In this document: piece by piece, positions 38,255-50,959 of the stretch
How the letters are laid out: the number at the start of each line of letters is the position of its first letter
How positions within the stretch are numbered: position 1 is the stretch's first letter
Source: Eopsaltria australis
Taxonomy: Eukaryota; Chordata; Aves; Passeriformes; Petroicidae
Reading direction: 5' to 3'
Length of the DNA: 64,000 bases
NCBI GenBank assembly: GCA_034509425.1
Contig: JAVTVJ010000295.1
Location: 62,001 to 126,000 of the forward strand
The notes under the pieces: generated by a model
What the model saw: only the letters and a program-made list of their open reading frames with translations
What the model was told of the DNA's origin: nothing
Database searches by the model: none
Translations under genes and position numbers: made by a program

Positions 38255-38505
38255 GATTTTTGGGGGGTTTTTTGTTTGTTTGTGGGTTTTTTTTGGGTTT
38301 GTTTGTGGCTTGATGGGGTTTTTTGGGTTTGTTTATTTTGTTTTGTGGGGATTTTTTTTGGTTTGGGGTCTTTTGTTTGTTTTTTTGGTTTGGTTGGTTT
38401 GGGTTTGTTTGGTTGGTTTGGGGTTTTTTTTGTTGGTTTGGTTTGGTTTGGTTTGGTTATTGTTTTTATTGTTGGTTTAGTTTGGTTTGATTTGGTTTTT
38501 GTCAT
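38255..38505. repeat. Long G/T-only low-complexity tract
   Basis: About 250 bases of the plus strand are almost entirely G and T, with repeated motifs TTTGG, GGGTTTTTT and GGTTTGGTTT (the latter in a short regular array near 38430-38458). Many G runs of 2-6 are separated by T loops, so the strand has G-quadruplex potential. The open frames that run through it on both strands, up to 201 codons (38132-38737 on + and 38017-38514 on -), are low-complexity artefacts rich in Gly/Phe/Val/Leu or Lys/Pro/Thr and should not be annotated as proteins. Confidence 0.92.
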
Positions 38506-38616
38506 TGTCTCCATAATGCAATTATTGAGTGGTATTTTTCCTCATCTCTTCCAAAACACTCAAGGCAGCACGTGTGTGTTTTATTGCCTCTACAAATGCA
38601 TAACAAATAAGTTCAG

Positions 38617-38735
38617 GAAAAAAACCCCACCAGAACCCAAACAACATAACCAAAAAAGATCAACTCAAACCAAATCAAAACAAACAGGCAAACAAAAACC
38701 CCAAAAACCCCAAACACCAAAAATCCCCACAAACT
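38617..38735. repeat. A/C-only low-complexity tract opposite in skew to 38255-38505
   Basis: The plus strand here is almost only A and C, with AAACC and CAAAC motifs, so its complement resembles the G/T tract about 110 bases to the left. The two are in inverted relation and could pair in single-stranded form. The open frame at 38613-38831 (-) is an artefact of this composition. Confidence 0.88.
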
Positions 38736-41441
38736 AACATCCATTTCTATAGTAAAGGTGGTCTTAGGAATTCTGCTCTGTAAAGGATGAGCACTAATTT
38801 CTCTGGCTTTCAAGTGATCCATCAGCGTCACAGATTGTGAAGAGCCAGATGACTTGATAGATACAGCTCTTAGCTCGTCACCTCTGTTAAACTTTTACAC
38901 AACCAAGTTTTGTAGTCTCAAATAATTCCTTTCTCAGATGGAATTTTCACCTTCATATCTGCTATATGTGATTTAATGTTCTCAGTTCTTTGACTTTGTC
39001 TTTTTGACAGAACAAAAAGCTGGAATACAACTTTATTAGAAGTTATTATACCTAAATTACAAGGAAATCCATGTATTTATCTTTTTACCATTTTAAAATA
39101 ATGCTTTCCCTTGTTTAGATAAGCCATTTTAGAAAATCAACACTAGTTCCCTTAAAATTGCTGTAGACCTTTGAAAAAAGACATCAAAAAATAGTGAGGG
39201 AATCAGTAGACAGGATTTATAGGAAGGCCGCCTCCTTAACACTAATTACATCATTAATTTTGTACAATACATTTTGGAGTGCATCACGTATTACTAAGTC
39301 TGAGGCTGAAAACTGAGCACACTGGTAAGAAAATGAAAGTTGTGTCTTGAAAGTGTAATAAAGTCTGTGCAAATATGGGGGTCTTTTTGTTTGTTTACTT
39401 TTTTTTTCTCTTTGTCTTAGCTTTTTCAGCGGTACTTCATAAAATGTGGGATATTTTTTGACATGGAGAACAGTAGACAGATAGTGTTCTGGTGTTTTGG
39501 TATAGTGGAAATCCCAAGTATCACAGTGTACCTTCCACTTTGTACTGTCGCCTCCATCATCAGATGGAAATGCAATTTTTTGCTGTGTGCCCTGCATCTT
39601 ATATCACAGCTTGCTGGAATAAAGCGTATTAGTGACTCCCTATCAGAAATTCTGCTTGGCATTGTAGATTCCAGCTACTTAATCAGATTATTCTTATGCT
39701 ATTTCTTAAAACAAGGTCAGTTGCTTACCGCTGGCCTGGCAGGATAATACTTGTGCTCAGCTTGCCAGACAGCCTTCCTCCTTTTTTCCTGGTCAGCTCT
39801 GGGCTGGGAAATCCTGCTTTTAGAACTATCTGATGTATAACCTTGGACAAGCCAGCAGGAAAGTTTTGAGATTGCATCTCAGCAGCTAGCTTGTTTTCAC
39901 AGACCAGTAGTCTCTTCCTAGAGGTATCTTATCTCTCAGTACACAATGAGGGACATGGCAAAAGCTTTTTTTAGGAAGGTTTGTTTTCTCCTCTGCCAAC
40001 CAGCTCTCTCACATGCAAGAAAACTGGGATGGAGATGGAACTGAAAGCTTCAATATTCTCTCATATTTATTAGTGAAAGACCTTTTAGAAGGCCTTATAA
40101 ATAATGTGGGGAGTTAATATAACAGCATAAAACACAGAAAAATTTACGGATATGTCTCGGCAGGGGAAGAAACATGCATGCGCTCTCCTCAAAACTGATA
40201 GCCAAGTATTTTACCCATTTAGCTGGATTCATGCTGTCAAGCCTTAAGCAGAAACATGTTGTCTAAGAAGAAATCTGTCTGCATGAAATTGCAGGAGGAC
40301 TTCAGGCCGCTTAGGAAGGCAAATAATATTTGAGACCAGTAACAAGGTGTTGAGTATCAACAGAAGTCTGAAACATGTTTGTAAGCAGTTAAGGCATAGG
40401 GAGACTCTTAAGGAAGCTGATCTACAGCTTTTCTAGGGCACAAAGAGCAAATATTTCACTGAAAGAAAGGTTTCAGACAGAACTGCTCCCAGAGTACTAG
40501 GAAGAGTAACTACACTGTCTGAGACATGGTAGACTCAGATAACTGAACAACTTAGCTCATACAAGCAGTATGGAGGCTGAAGTTCTAAGTGTAATGTAGC
40601 AACACTGACACAAAATGGGTTGCCATATTCTTTGGGTGACTGGGTTGAAATTCAGACTTACCCCCTCCCTACGCATTTGATTTTAAAAATACCATGACTC
40701 TGATAATTGTAAATTTCAAGTTTTCTTGTTTTGCTTAAAAGAGATAATATAACGAAAAAAGATGTAGCATTTTTACAGATATTTAGAGGGACTTCCATCA
40801 AACACAAGTGAGAAACTAGAAACTATGACCGTAAAAAAATGAAATTAAAATTTGTCTTTCAACTTGATAGTGAAGGGAAACTGATAGGTAGACTATGGAT
40901 AAATAAGGTAAACCAGAACATTAAAAATTTCACAAATGCTCATATTTAACTGAAACTTGTTTTTTGAAGGAGTCAATGCAATTCTTATTCTAAAAGATCT
41001 TTTTAGCTTTTTCATATTGAAAATGAAATTTCAGCCAGAGTTGTGTTGCCAATACGAAGTGTTTTAGCAACCTTAAAAGACCCCCACATACTTCCTCCCT
41101 AAAGGACAATATAAGAATAACTTAATATTTGTTCTTCTGTTTATAGTACAAGTATCAAGAATAAAAATGTAAGCCAACTTGTTTTATTAAATAGATTTTG
41201 CTACAGTAAAAATACATACAAAAATAGCTGGAATACCATATTTTTAATATTTGTACATGGGATTATGTCATTTAGAGATCAAGAAAACTCTAACGTGTCT
41301 GAGTTGAGTTTGGGATAGGTCTGATCAGACTTTTCTGGAGTACCAATCTGAGCAAAAGGTATTTGATGCTACAAAAATAATCCATGTATTCCTCATTAAA
41401 TTTGCACACTATTAATGGTAACCTTTTCCCAACACTGCACA

Positions 41442-41442
41442 G

Positions 41443-41476
<34 letters not shown>

Positions 41477-41481
41477 ATATC
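41442..41481. repeat. (AT)n microsatellite with interruptions
   Basis: About 40 bases of alternating A and T broken by TATT steps, able to form cruciform or melted DNA. Confidence 0.9.
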
Positions 41482-43156
41482 TCCATGGTTTATAAGCTTT
41501 AAAGATCATAAATAACACCTGTGCATGGCTACAAGTCTTGTGAAATTAATTTCTGCTTTTGTCTGCTCTACAGAAGAAAAGCTTGGAAGAGAAAAGGTTT
41601 ATTTAAAGTGGTGAACCTCTCACAAAGGCCATCTAACATGATCTAGAGAATATACAGCAGCAGTGCCAGCACAATTCTTTAAATCATATATGTGGCACAT
41701 GTGGCTGCAAATATAAGGAGTGCTAGTTTGGCTCGTAATGCACACATGCAGAAAACACGCAGGCCCTCCTATTGAAAGGAAAGGACAGCCACATCACTGT
41801 GGAACTTGGTTTATCTGTCTTTTCTGCTTTTAGCACCTTCTGAATTGTGAGCTCTGGGAGCACTGTTCAGAGAAAAGTGAATGAAAGAGAATAGTGAAAT
41901 GAAAGAATAGGTTAATTAAAGCCCTCCAAAGCTGAATAGCCTTAAAGATGTGGTAGACAAATAATAATAGTTAAAATGGTACTTTTTTCTTCCTCTGAAA
42001 GCAATGGATATGAATAAAAAGTCATATCAATATGACTGGTACTGAACCCACCAACATTTTTAAAAATTTCAAGTAAATTTGTGTAGAGGAAGATATCTCT
42101 GAATTCATGTAACATTTCAGTGATATCTTACATCAAAGCAGCAACAATATGACAAAAAGATTTTTGTGAGGAATAGAAAGGGAGGGAAAGTACAAGAGCT
42201 TTTAATTTTCTGAGCCCCAAAAGAATATTTTACAATTTTTCAATCCTTGTTAAGAAATCTAAAGCAAAAGATTTAGTGATGGAGATGCAGAAGAAAAATG
42301 CCTTACCAACATAACAGAAACTTGCCAAGCAAAGGAGACTTTGCTCCTAATGGAAGCTTATTGGATATCAAAAAGCATTTGAACATTGGAAAGGATAAAG
42401 ACAGTGGAAAAGAGATTTGAGACAGAAAGATTGACTAACCAAAACCAGAATCAATGAAATAACAGAACATCAAACTGCTAATGTTCTTGTAAATGTTACA
42501 ACATCTGATTATTTTTTCTTGGAGGGTAGGTGGTGGTGCAGGAGGTATCAGCAGATGGTATCACTTTGCGTGAGCTTCCATGTCACATTAAACTGGCTTT
42601 GCACAGTGGTCAGAAGGTGAACCCATCTCAGAAATCCCAAGAAAGATGAAACATTTTTTAAAAATTAAATTTAATATATGTGCATGAAAAAATGTCATGT
42701 TAGAATAAACAACGTTGCAAATAGAAGATCTCCCATCTACTCAAATAAAGTAGAATGAAAACTAAGCAATATTTAGTCTGACAGAGTTGAACTCATAGCA
42801 CATAAAACACCATGAATACAAAAAGTGAGGAAACTACATATTCAAGTTATACTGTTATGGTCTTATAGAGGAAAAAATACTGTGTTTAATACATCAAATC
42901 TTTGATCTAATGTACTCATTGACTAAAAGATGGAAAAAGCTTTAAATGGAATAGAAATATGAGTATATTTGCACATACGTTGTTTCAGCATTGGCCGAGA
43001 ACTCCAAGTCCTTCAAGCAGTTAGTTGATAAATGTGTCACCTGGATTCAAAAGATAAAACTTGCAACAATGTTCAAATGGTAAGATAAAAAACAGATCTT
43101 TAATGAAAGCCTTCAGGTGCACAAATATGGCTAAATGCACACATGATAATGGATTT

Positions 43157-43200
43157 ATTTTATATATATAATTTTAATAATTTATATAATTAATTATTTT
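43157..43200. repeat. AT-only low-complexity patch
   Basis: About 44 bases containing only A and T, with TATATATATA and AATTAATTATT motifs. Confidence 0.8.
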
Positions 43201-45741
43201 ATCTAGCAGGTACATCCAATAGAATATCACTTGCACCAGTAACCCATCCTTAGATCAGCTCCTTGGAGTTGGAGCAGGGGCTTCTTTGCCCTATTTTCTT
43301 GTTATGTCTCTTAAATTACCTTCTTCTCAAGAATAAGACTAAACAGAATTTCAATAATGTGTAAATAAGGTTTAGCTAAACTGAGGGAGAGGGCAGGAAA
43401 GCTACTAGAAGCTGTATAACTATATATATTAAAAATCTACAAGGCCACAAATATATGAAAAACATATAAAAAGCTAAAAATATCTTTAGGCATCAAAGGA
43501 AGACAGCATGTTTTTTTGTTGAAGAAGATGTATGAAAGACATTATTTAACTGTAAACATCATGTATCTACATAAATGTATAAAGCTGAAACATTTACTGT
43601 TAATTGTAAGGGAGAAATTATTGGTGCAATGGCAGCTGCCAGCTATTTCTTTTTGCTCCATTGTCTATCAGTAGGGTTCTGCATAGTGTCATTACAAAAC
43701 GGTGTATACATTTCTTATCTCATTGACAGATTTAATTTCTTTATGCAGCTGTTTTTGTTGTTCTAGGCTACTGAGTGTTTTTCATGGGAAGAAAACAAGA
43801 ACATAATTTTAATTGTCTAGAAAATGAAGGATTTTGTGTGTAATAGGAATTCAGGTGAAATTCAGAGAAGCTTGGAGATACCACTCCTGCAACAAAGCTA
43901 AACAAGTGACTTTATTATGTATTCTACATAATAAAGAGAATATTTAATTTTAATATTAATAAAATAATTTATGACTTAAGATTAAATATGGCTGATCTTA
44001 TCAAGTTTGCCTCAAAGAACAAATGAAGACACAAGGATTACTTGGTAGGGTAAAAGTTAACAAAAAATTTTACGAATCTACCATAATATGCACCTGTGAC
44101 ATACGTGCACATTACATGTAAGGGGTTAGTGACCCTTGATGTCAAGGTACAAGGTCTCATTGCAAACTTTTTTGGACAAAAAAATGACTACTAGTTAACT
44201 GCATAAATAAGGCTCTCACTTCTCTCAGGTAGCCTCATTGATGACAGCACAGCTCATGGCAGGGATTTACATGAAGTAAAGGGAAAGAAAGGACAGGAGA
44301 ACACTGTGTGCCCAAAGATACCTCACCAAGACTACTGAGGTGGAACCCATCTCTCAAGGAGATGATCATATGCTATGAAAATTGCAAGGTACAGAGTTTA
44401 ACTTTTGGAAGGCTTTTAGAATTCTGTATTTTGCTACTTTTAGTTAGAAATTGCTATTATTACCTTTGAGGCAGAAAACTAAGAGTACAAGAATATCTGT
44501 AAATGGTACTACTATAGATTTTTAATTGTGAAGAATTAGAATTCAGACCTTAAATGAGGCATATCAAAGATATTGAAAGGTTCAGGGTGATCCCAATATG
44601 CTGTGGTCAGTTTGTGAAAAATCCTGTAAGATAGAGAAGATGAACAGCTTTCCAAACATTGTGTAAGAACATAAAGTAGTTTAAAATTTTATAAGTTTGC
44701 AACAAGAACATGAACCTTCATTGCTGTTTAGCTGAGGGAATGGTGGTTTTATCTGCGTGGGTTTTGCACTTTTAATTATCTGTCTTTTAAGAAGATAATT
44801 ATTCTTCCTGACATAATTTCTTCCTCCTATTGATTTTTTTCCTGTTTGTCTACTGGTTTATTCAAAATTGTTTTTATTGTGAGCTGATTTTCTTCTATTT
44901 CTGTTGATGCTAACTTTATTTGAAACAACAGTCTGGTGTGTTGGTCTTAAAATTTACACAGTCTGGTTGACAACTCTTCTAGAAGGTTTTCTTTTGCACA
45001 AGGTGGCTAATCTTTAACAGAAGGTGTAGGGTATGCCGGAATGAAATTTCCCCTAGACATTCCAGGATGGAAGCGGTGATCAGATCTGAGATACAGATAA
45101 CCATGTTGAATTAGATATAACATCACTGATTATTCTTACAGATCCAGGTAAAATCCCAGCTGACAGTGATACTGCAGTGCTACTACAGGTATAATATTTG
45201 CATTTTCCAATTAACCCTTCTTTTGCAGTCATATCTATATTTGGGTGTAGTACTGACATTTTTAAATAAAATAGAACAAACTTTCTTGTCTTTTTGTTGG
45301 TTTTTTTTGTTTCTCTTTCTCTTCCATCTGACTTCAAAACTCTCTACCTATTCTGAGTCTGACACCAGACACCTTAGTAGAGCAGGCTTTTAGCAGCTTT
45401 TAGAAAACTGCCAAATTTCATATGCATTACTTGCTTTCCATTTATTACAAGCTGTTTAGACTGTCATGACAATAAAATTTAATTCTTTGACCTGCAAATC
45501 TCTAGTGATTCCAAGTTTTCACTTGATTTATACAGCTCATCTCTTTCAGTTGTGCTAGTATATCTATTCCAAAACAGAGAAGGTGATGGTATTATACAGT
45601 TTTAATTATCAGGATAAAAAGCCCCATCCAAATCTTGACCTAAAATTCTACTGTTTTCATTTCTGGATAGGTACTTATATACTTATATATAAATAAGTAC
45701 TCAGATGGTAATCAGACCTAGTTTTGGATCTTGGAAATAAA

Positions 45742-45787
45742 TATTATACATTTATATATATATACATATTTATATATATTTATATGG
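45742..45787. repeat. (TA)n-rich microsatellite
   Basis: TATATATATATA followed by TTTATATAT units, interrupted by a single C near 45764. Confidence 0.85.
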
Positions 45788-46369
45788 ATTTTTGCAATAT
45801 TTATTTTAATAGTTTAGATCCTGGGTAAAAACTGCTGCAATACTCATACAAGAAAGGCTCTTATTTTCTGATGATTATGAAATGATGAGCATGAAAAATG
45901 GGATTTGAGATTAATTCCTGGTTGAAGTCTCTGGGAGAACTTCCAGTGAAGTTCTCTGTGGATCCCATTTTCCATTAATGATACCTGGATCATGTATTGT
46001 GCAAATCTGACTCAGAGTGCAGTGACTATATTTAGCAAAGCAAGACTTTAACTTGAAAGTTGTATGTTCTGTGTAGGCCCTACTGTGATTTTTTTCTATT
46101 AACTTGCTGTACTTTCTAAAGCACATAATGAAGTTTGATACAATGTCCAAATTGCGACCAAAGCTGATTAATTTTTTTCCAATTTTCATTTTCTCAACAG
46201 TCTTTTTCTCATGAATGGATGAATATAATTTTACCTGGAGTTCTCTTCACAGTCCTAAAATTGTCAGAAGAATGGATTGGGTGTCACTTTCTCTTCTTGT
46301 TACAGTCTTTGTCAAGAGTTCTCACAGACCTTTAATGCTTGAAGTGTTCTCATTCTCATTACATATTCT

Positions 46370-46527
46370 CATTCCCATAACAAAGATTATAATGAGAGAA
46401 GAAAATGCCATAAAATTAATCCATTCTCATAACAGACTGTAACGAGGATAGAAAATGGAACAAAATGAATCCATTCTCATTAGAATGTGAAGACTGTAAT
46501 AAGAACAGAAATGGCACAAAATTTATC
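46370..46527. repeat. Three-copy diverged minisatellite, unit 50-56 bp
   Basis: Three consecutive units at 46370-46421, 46422-46471 and 46472-46527 share the plan CATTC.CAT... followed by a TATAATGA/TGTAACGA/TGTAATAA-type segment, then AGAAAATG..A.AAAATT.ATC. They are clearly related but diverged. A partial copy of the CATTCTCAT start lies just to the left (46350-46358). The frame at 46215-46442 overlaps the first units and is not supported as a gene. Confidence 0.8.
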
Positions 46528-49500
46528 CTCCTTGTGACAATCTCAGAATGGTACAAGAGCAGGAAAGCATACAAGATTAACTGGCCCTCAAGACAAAGGC
46601 TCTAACTAGAACCTTGGTACCAAAGTAAGATATTGTTGCCATTAATAAATCCCCCTAAAGTGTGATCCTATGTTTGTGTGTAGATACTGTATGTAAATAA
46701 CCTATCATTTTAAGGCTCCCTAAAATAGCTTGAGTTTTACATCTATGCCACCAGAGGACTCAAAAACTACATATAGTTTGTAACATTCAGACCTTGACAT
46801 CAAAACTTCTGTTCGTGGTTGGAAACAAATCACAAAAGAACCACAATAAATATTTAATTCTGAGTGCCTAATAGAAAATGTATAATTTGTATTGTGCAGA
46901 TTTAACCAAATATTTAAGGAAGTACTTTTGGCTTTGTGACTTTTCTTCCAGATGATGTAAATCCCTAATACTTTTCATTCCTCATGTGCCCTGAGCTTCA
47001 TTCACAACAGGCTTCAGGCTCCTTAACCCTCACATTAATCTTGTCAGTCAAAATTTCTGACCCACAAATGTCTTCTCAGCCATCCCTTGCCAAAACCTGT
47101 ACAAATGGGTAGAGTTTAGACAGTATCAGTTTGCTTTGTTCTTCAGTAGTTTAGGTTGTTCTTGTAGATGCAATGGACTATTCAGCCAGGATATATTTAA
47201 TTTCCTGTTTTAGGTCTTATCTTGACAGTGATCAGCATCTGGGTATTTGAAGATTGAAGGGTTCCTTCTCCTGATTGTCCCTTTGGTGACCTTCCAAAGC
47301 AGCCCTGTACTGGGGATCCCATCCCAAGGTCCTGAGATCTCTCTGTGCAAACTGAGATTGGTATATGCTGCTCTGGCGGGATGCAGTAAGTCAGGTAAAG
47401 CAATCTTTAAGACTACAGAGTCCACATCTTTTGGGGACACATAGCTTGTACTCTGATAATGAAATGGTGATCATTAAAAAAATGAGTGCCAAACATTGCC
47501 ATCCGGGGGCATAAGCATGATTTAAATAAGAGGAAAGACTTTTTTCTTCTTTTATGCTAATTTATACCACTTTAGGATGAAAGTACTCCCCCATATTTTA
47601 GAATAATTTAATAATCTATGCTGGTTTAAAAAATAGCACATCAAACAATATACCCACCCAAACAAAGCCAAGACAAACAAACTCCTACCGAAAAGTCAAC
47701 GTCCTGTTAAAACCTCTGCCTTTAGTAATTCTGTAAAAATACCCAAGACATAATCCTCTATGATTTTCTTGGAAGCAATTTTCTTTTCATGGCCTCATGA
47801 ATGAAAACTACTTACTTAACTCCTATCTACTTTGTTTGATAGGATGCACTCTTTAAAACAAGTTGTTAATATTTCTTCTGGTTTCCTCTGACTATTGATT
47901 TGTCATAGAGAAATAGACAGACTTTTCTTTTTATTCTGTAAACATGCACCATTACTGCTGGGAATTTTTGCTCACTGGTGTCCTTATACTGTCTTCTGAA
48001 AACTGTAACCACAGAAGATTTCATATCACTTGACTCCCATGAATTTTCATGCTGGACTCTGCTTACAGAGACATGACTGAAAGCTAACTGTTGTACACAT
48101 CTCATGATATAAATAGTCCTTTATTTACTAAATGTAAAGGAGAGCAATAAGAGAGTGTTATAAAATGTTTAGTAATTTTAAATTTTTATATGTATCATCC
48201 TTTTCTCCTTGCTTTTTTTTCTTTTATTTTTAAATTGGTTTAAATTTGCAAAGCCTGATTATAAGCATTCATACTTCCTGCAACATTTTCAAAAACAATC
48301 CTCTGCTTTTTCCAGAATGTTTTATTGAATTATCTCAATGAATGACTCAGCCTTTCTTACTCTTTCCTGTCCACTGACTTAAAAAGCCATTATCCAATAA
48401 TACCAATGAAAATCCTTTATATGTCTGGCCTTTCCTTATCTTAAGTGTAAGCTTACTCAATTGGATACTGCTTGCTTTATCTGTTTCTTAAGTACCATTT
48501 AAATGTGCAAAGTCATGGGTTTATCTTTTCAGAAGCCCTAGATTTTTTAGCGAGTCTCAAACAGTAATATTTGTTAGCCACTCTCTCACCTACAAGTTCT
48601 AAAATATGTAAGTCCCTCAAAGCTTCCATTTTCTTCTGGACCATCATTTCCAGTAAACTGTATTCCTAACATTTGGTCAAGAAGATGATGAACAAAAAAA
48701 CCAAAAAGGTTGAAACTCAGTTCAGAAATATGCTGGTGTAAGGGTAAAAAATGTTATGTTATCCAAAAGTGATCAGGGGTTATTATATCTCACTTTAATT
48801 TCAGTTAGTGTTCTCCACTGTAGAAGAAAATTTTTATTGTGGGTGCTTTTCTGCTAAAAAAAAATCCTAGAAATCATCTGATAATGAATGCTAACAATTT
48901 AATTCACACTTAATTAACAAGGTGTAATGGCCTAAATCTAACATGGGTCTTAGAGATTCCTTTCATGTCTTATAAATACAGCACCAAAACAATAATGCAT
49001 ATGGAATTAAATGTTTCATCTAGTTGTGAATTCAGTGTTCCTGTTGCTAACCAAAGTACGTTCATTTGTTATATGTAAATATGTATGCTTCCTAAACAAT
49101 AGGACTGTATTTTGGGGTGTAGTTTATAATTTCGCTTTACAAGCTTACAAAATTTACCACAGGAACTGATAATCCAAAATATCACTCCTGGTTTTATTCT
49201 CATGTTTTACAATAATTTCTTCATAAACATGTGACCTACATATATTCTTACAAGCAGGGAAAAGGCCATTTTTGAATTTTGAAAAGCTATAGAACTTTCT
49301 GTCAGTAAACTAGAACTGACTCAGTGTAAGTCACATCTCAAAAGTAAAATATTTATTTGACTATATATGGTTCATTACTTTTTAATGAAGGGATAGGTTT
49401 TCACAGGATGCAGAATTAACTCTTCTCTCTGTAGCAGACAGAGATACAATAAAAGAGAAAGAGTAAGCAGAGACTACCATTACCAATGCAATCTAGGCAG

Positions 49501-50464
49501 CGCATACAAATGCCTTTTGTTTCTTACTTCTTTGATTCTTTGACAGTAATCAAGAACTTAACATTTGGTTGCCCTCTGTTCCTTAACCAGAATGCTAGGG
49601 AATGCTTGAAAAAAAAAAAAGAAATTAAATATTTTCAGTCACAGTGCATATATGAGTTTTATTTATTTGAAGTCATGATCTTGTCATCTTTCCCCAGGTA
49701 AATGTAGCTATTCATTTTTTAAAAATTTCTTTGGTTTAGTTTTGGTTTTGTTTTTCCTGTTGCTTTTTTTCCTTTGAATCTATCTCTTTTGTTTAATAAC
49801 TCCAATAAAGTGAAAACCCTAAATCTCTACTACACTCCTAAAACCTTTAAATATTGGGGCAAGTGAACCATGATGAACCATATAAGTGCAAAAAATAAAA
49901 AAATAACAGTTTTAGGTGGGTTTTTTAAAATGCGATAAAGAACTTCCTTGGCCAGATCTCTTTGTCCAACTAAGTGGGAGCTTGTTTCAAGGTTTTCAAA
50001 AAAATATGCAATTTTTTTTCCTGAAGAAGAGGATAAACACAGCATTTTAGCACCAGTCAGCTACCACAAGAAAAGGAAGTCCTAGGAGTTTGGATCAACT
50101 CTGAGTGCCCTAAATTTATATTGCAGGTCTTTATTATTCAAGAACACGTGCACGTAATGCAGCTTATTCAAAGTGTGTAGACATAGAGTAAATCTGTGGT
50201 GAGCAGAATTTATACACACAGATATTTACACAGAAGCTGGATGGATTTGAGCTGCATTGCCTCTCAGCCTTGAAGCTGGCATGTCCCCAGACCTATTCAT
50301 GTTGGCAGAGATTTTTATGGTCAGCGGGTGCCACTGTCTCGCTCAAGAAGAGTCAGCAAGACCAGGTTACCCAGGTTCAGTTGCATTTTGCATTCTATAG
50401 TGGAAATCTTTGTAGAAATCTCTCTCTCTCTGTAGAAGATCCGTAGCATCTTTGAGCAATCTAG
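46528..50464. other. Unique AT-rich sequence, no gene seen
   Basis: A GC-richer patch at 47240-47440 is open on both strands, but the plus-strand frame begins with TTG rather than ATG and shows no domain. A poly-A run lies at about 49609-49620 and a (CT)n run at 50419-50431. An A/C-rich patch lies near 47640-47700. No repeat family was recognised. Confidence 0.5.
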
Positions 50465-50715
50465 GCCTGTTTTTGACCAACTTCATAATAAAAAAACAAT
50501 TCCTGATATTCAGAAGGAACCTCCTGTGTTTCAGTGTGTATATCCCCTGCCTCTCATACTGACACTTGGTGCCACTGAAAACATTCTGGCTTCATCTTCT
50601 TCCTTCTCATTAGGTGTTTACATCTATTAGGAAGTTCCCCCTGCGCCTTCCTTTCTGTAGTCTGAGAAAAACAGTGCTTTGTCAACCTCTCCTCATGAAG
50701 AATGTCTAGAAAGTC
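50465..50715 (-). mobile_element. CR1 LINE 3' region fragment, minus orientation
   Basis: Read on the plus strand, anchors such as ttcagaaggaacctcctgtg (50509-50528), the following tttcag, and the CACTGAAAA-type segment near 50571 match the antisense of the C-terminal end of CR1 ORF2. The clearest words continue to ctctcctcatgaag near 50688-50701. It is strongly decayed. It probably belongs to the same insertion as the better-preserved minus-strand segment at 50960-51395. Confidence 0.7.
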
Positions 50716-50904
50716 AGGACAGTGACTGGTGGAGTGTGAATTGAGTGACATCTTGACCTGTTTACATCTGGTGTTTGAGGGGGAATGAAACAAGAAATAG
50801 GCTTCTAAACTTATTCATTTTATATGGGCCACTATGCAGTGCTTCACAGTCCAGTGCAAACTTGCTTTCTCCATGTCCATGTAAGTGGCAAGAAAACACT
50901 CTTA

Positions 50905-50958
50905 TGGTACCGTCTTACTCAACTTGTTCATCATTGACCTGGACAAAGGGATAGAATG
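50905..50958 (+). mobile_element. Short CR1 fragment in plus orientation
   Basis: The plus strand translates as a GTVLLNLFIIDLDKGIEC segment, matching the CR1 reverse-transcriptase stretch just before the catalytic FADD. The same stretch occurs in opposite orientation about 300 bases to the right (near 51209-51255), so the two form an imperfect inverted repeat. It is too short to belong to the minus-strand copy and points to a rearrangement or nested insertion. Confidence 0.6.
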
Positions 50959-50959
50959 T

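Larger units (their letters stand above)
38736..46369. other. Unique AT-rich sequence with several AT microsatellites, no gene seen
   Basis: Overlapping frames at 39217-39597 (-), 39426-39662 (-) and 39463-39747 (+) cover the same DNA on both strands; none has a recognised domain. The same holds for 43575-43766, 45080-45337 and 45911-46189. AT-rich runs are listed separately. Confidence 0.5.

Noticed and set aside
38132..38737. Longest open frame, 201 codons on the plus strand, with overlapping long frames on both strands
   Set aside because: It runs through the G/T-only and A/C-only tracts. The translation is low-complexity Gly/Phe/Val/Leu-rich, and both strands are open for the same compositional reason.
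39217..39747. Overlapping 126-, 78- and 94-codon frames on both strands
   Set aside because: The frames overlap antisense, show no known domain and have no splice-site support, so they are most likely chance frames.
47247..47444. Frame with a hydrophobic, signal-peptide-like start and a GTAAAG donor-like word at 47395
   Set aside because: The frame starts with TTG, not ATG, the minus strand is equally open, and no domain or convincing exon pairing was seen.
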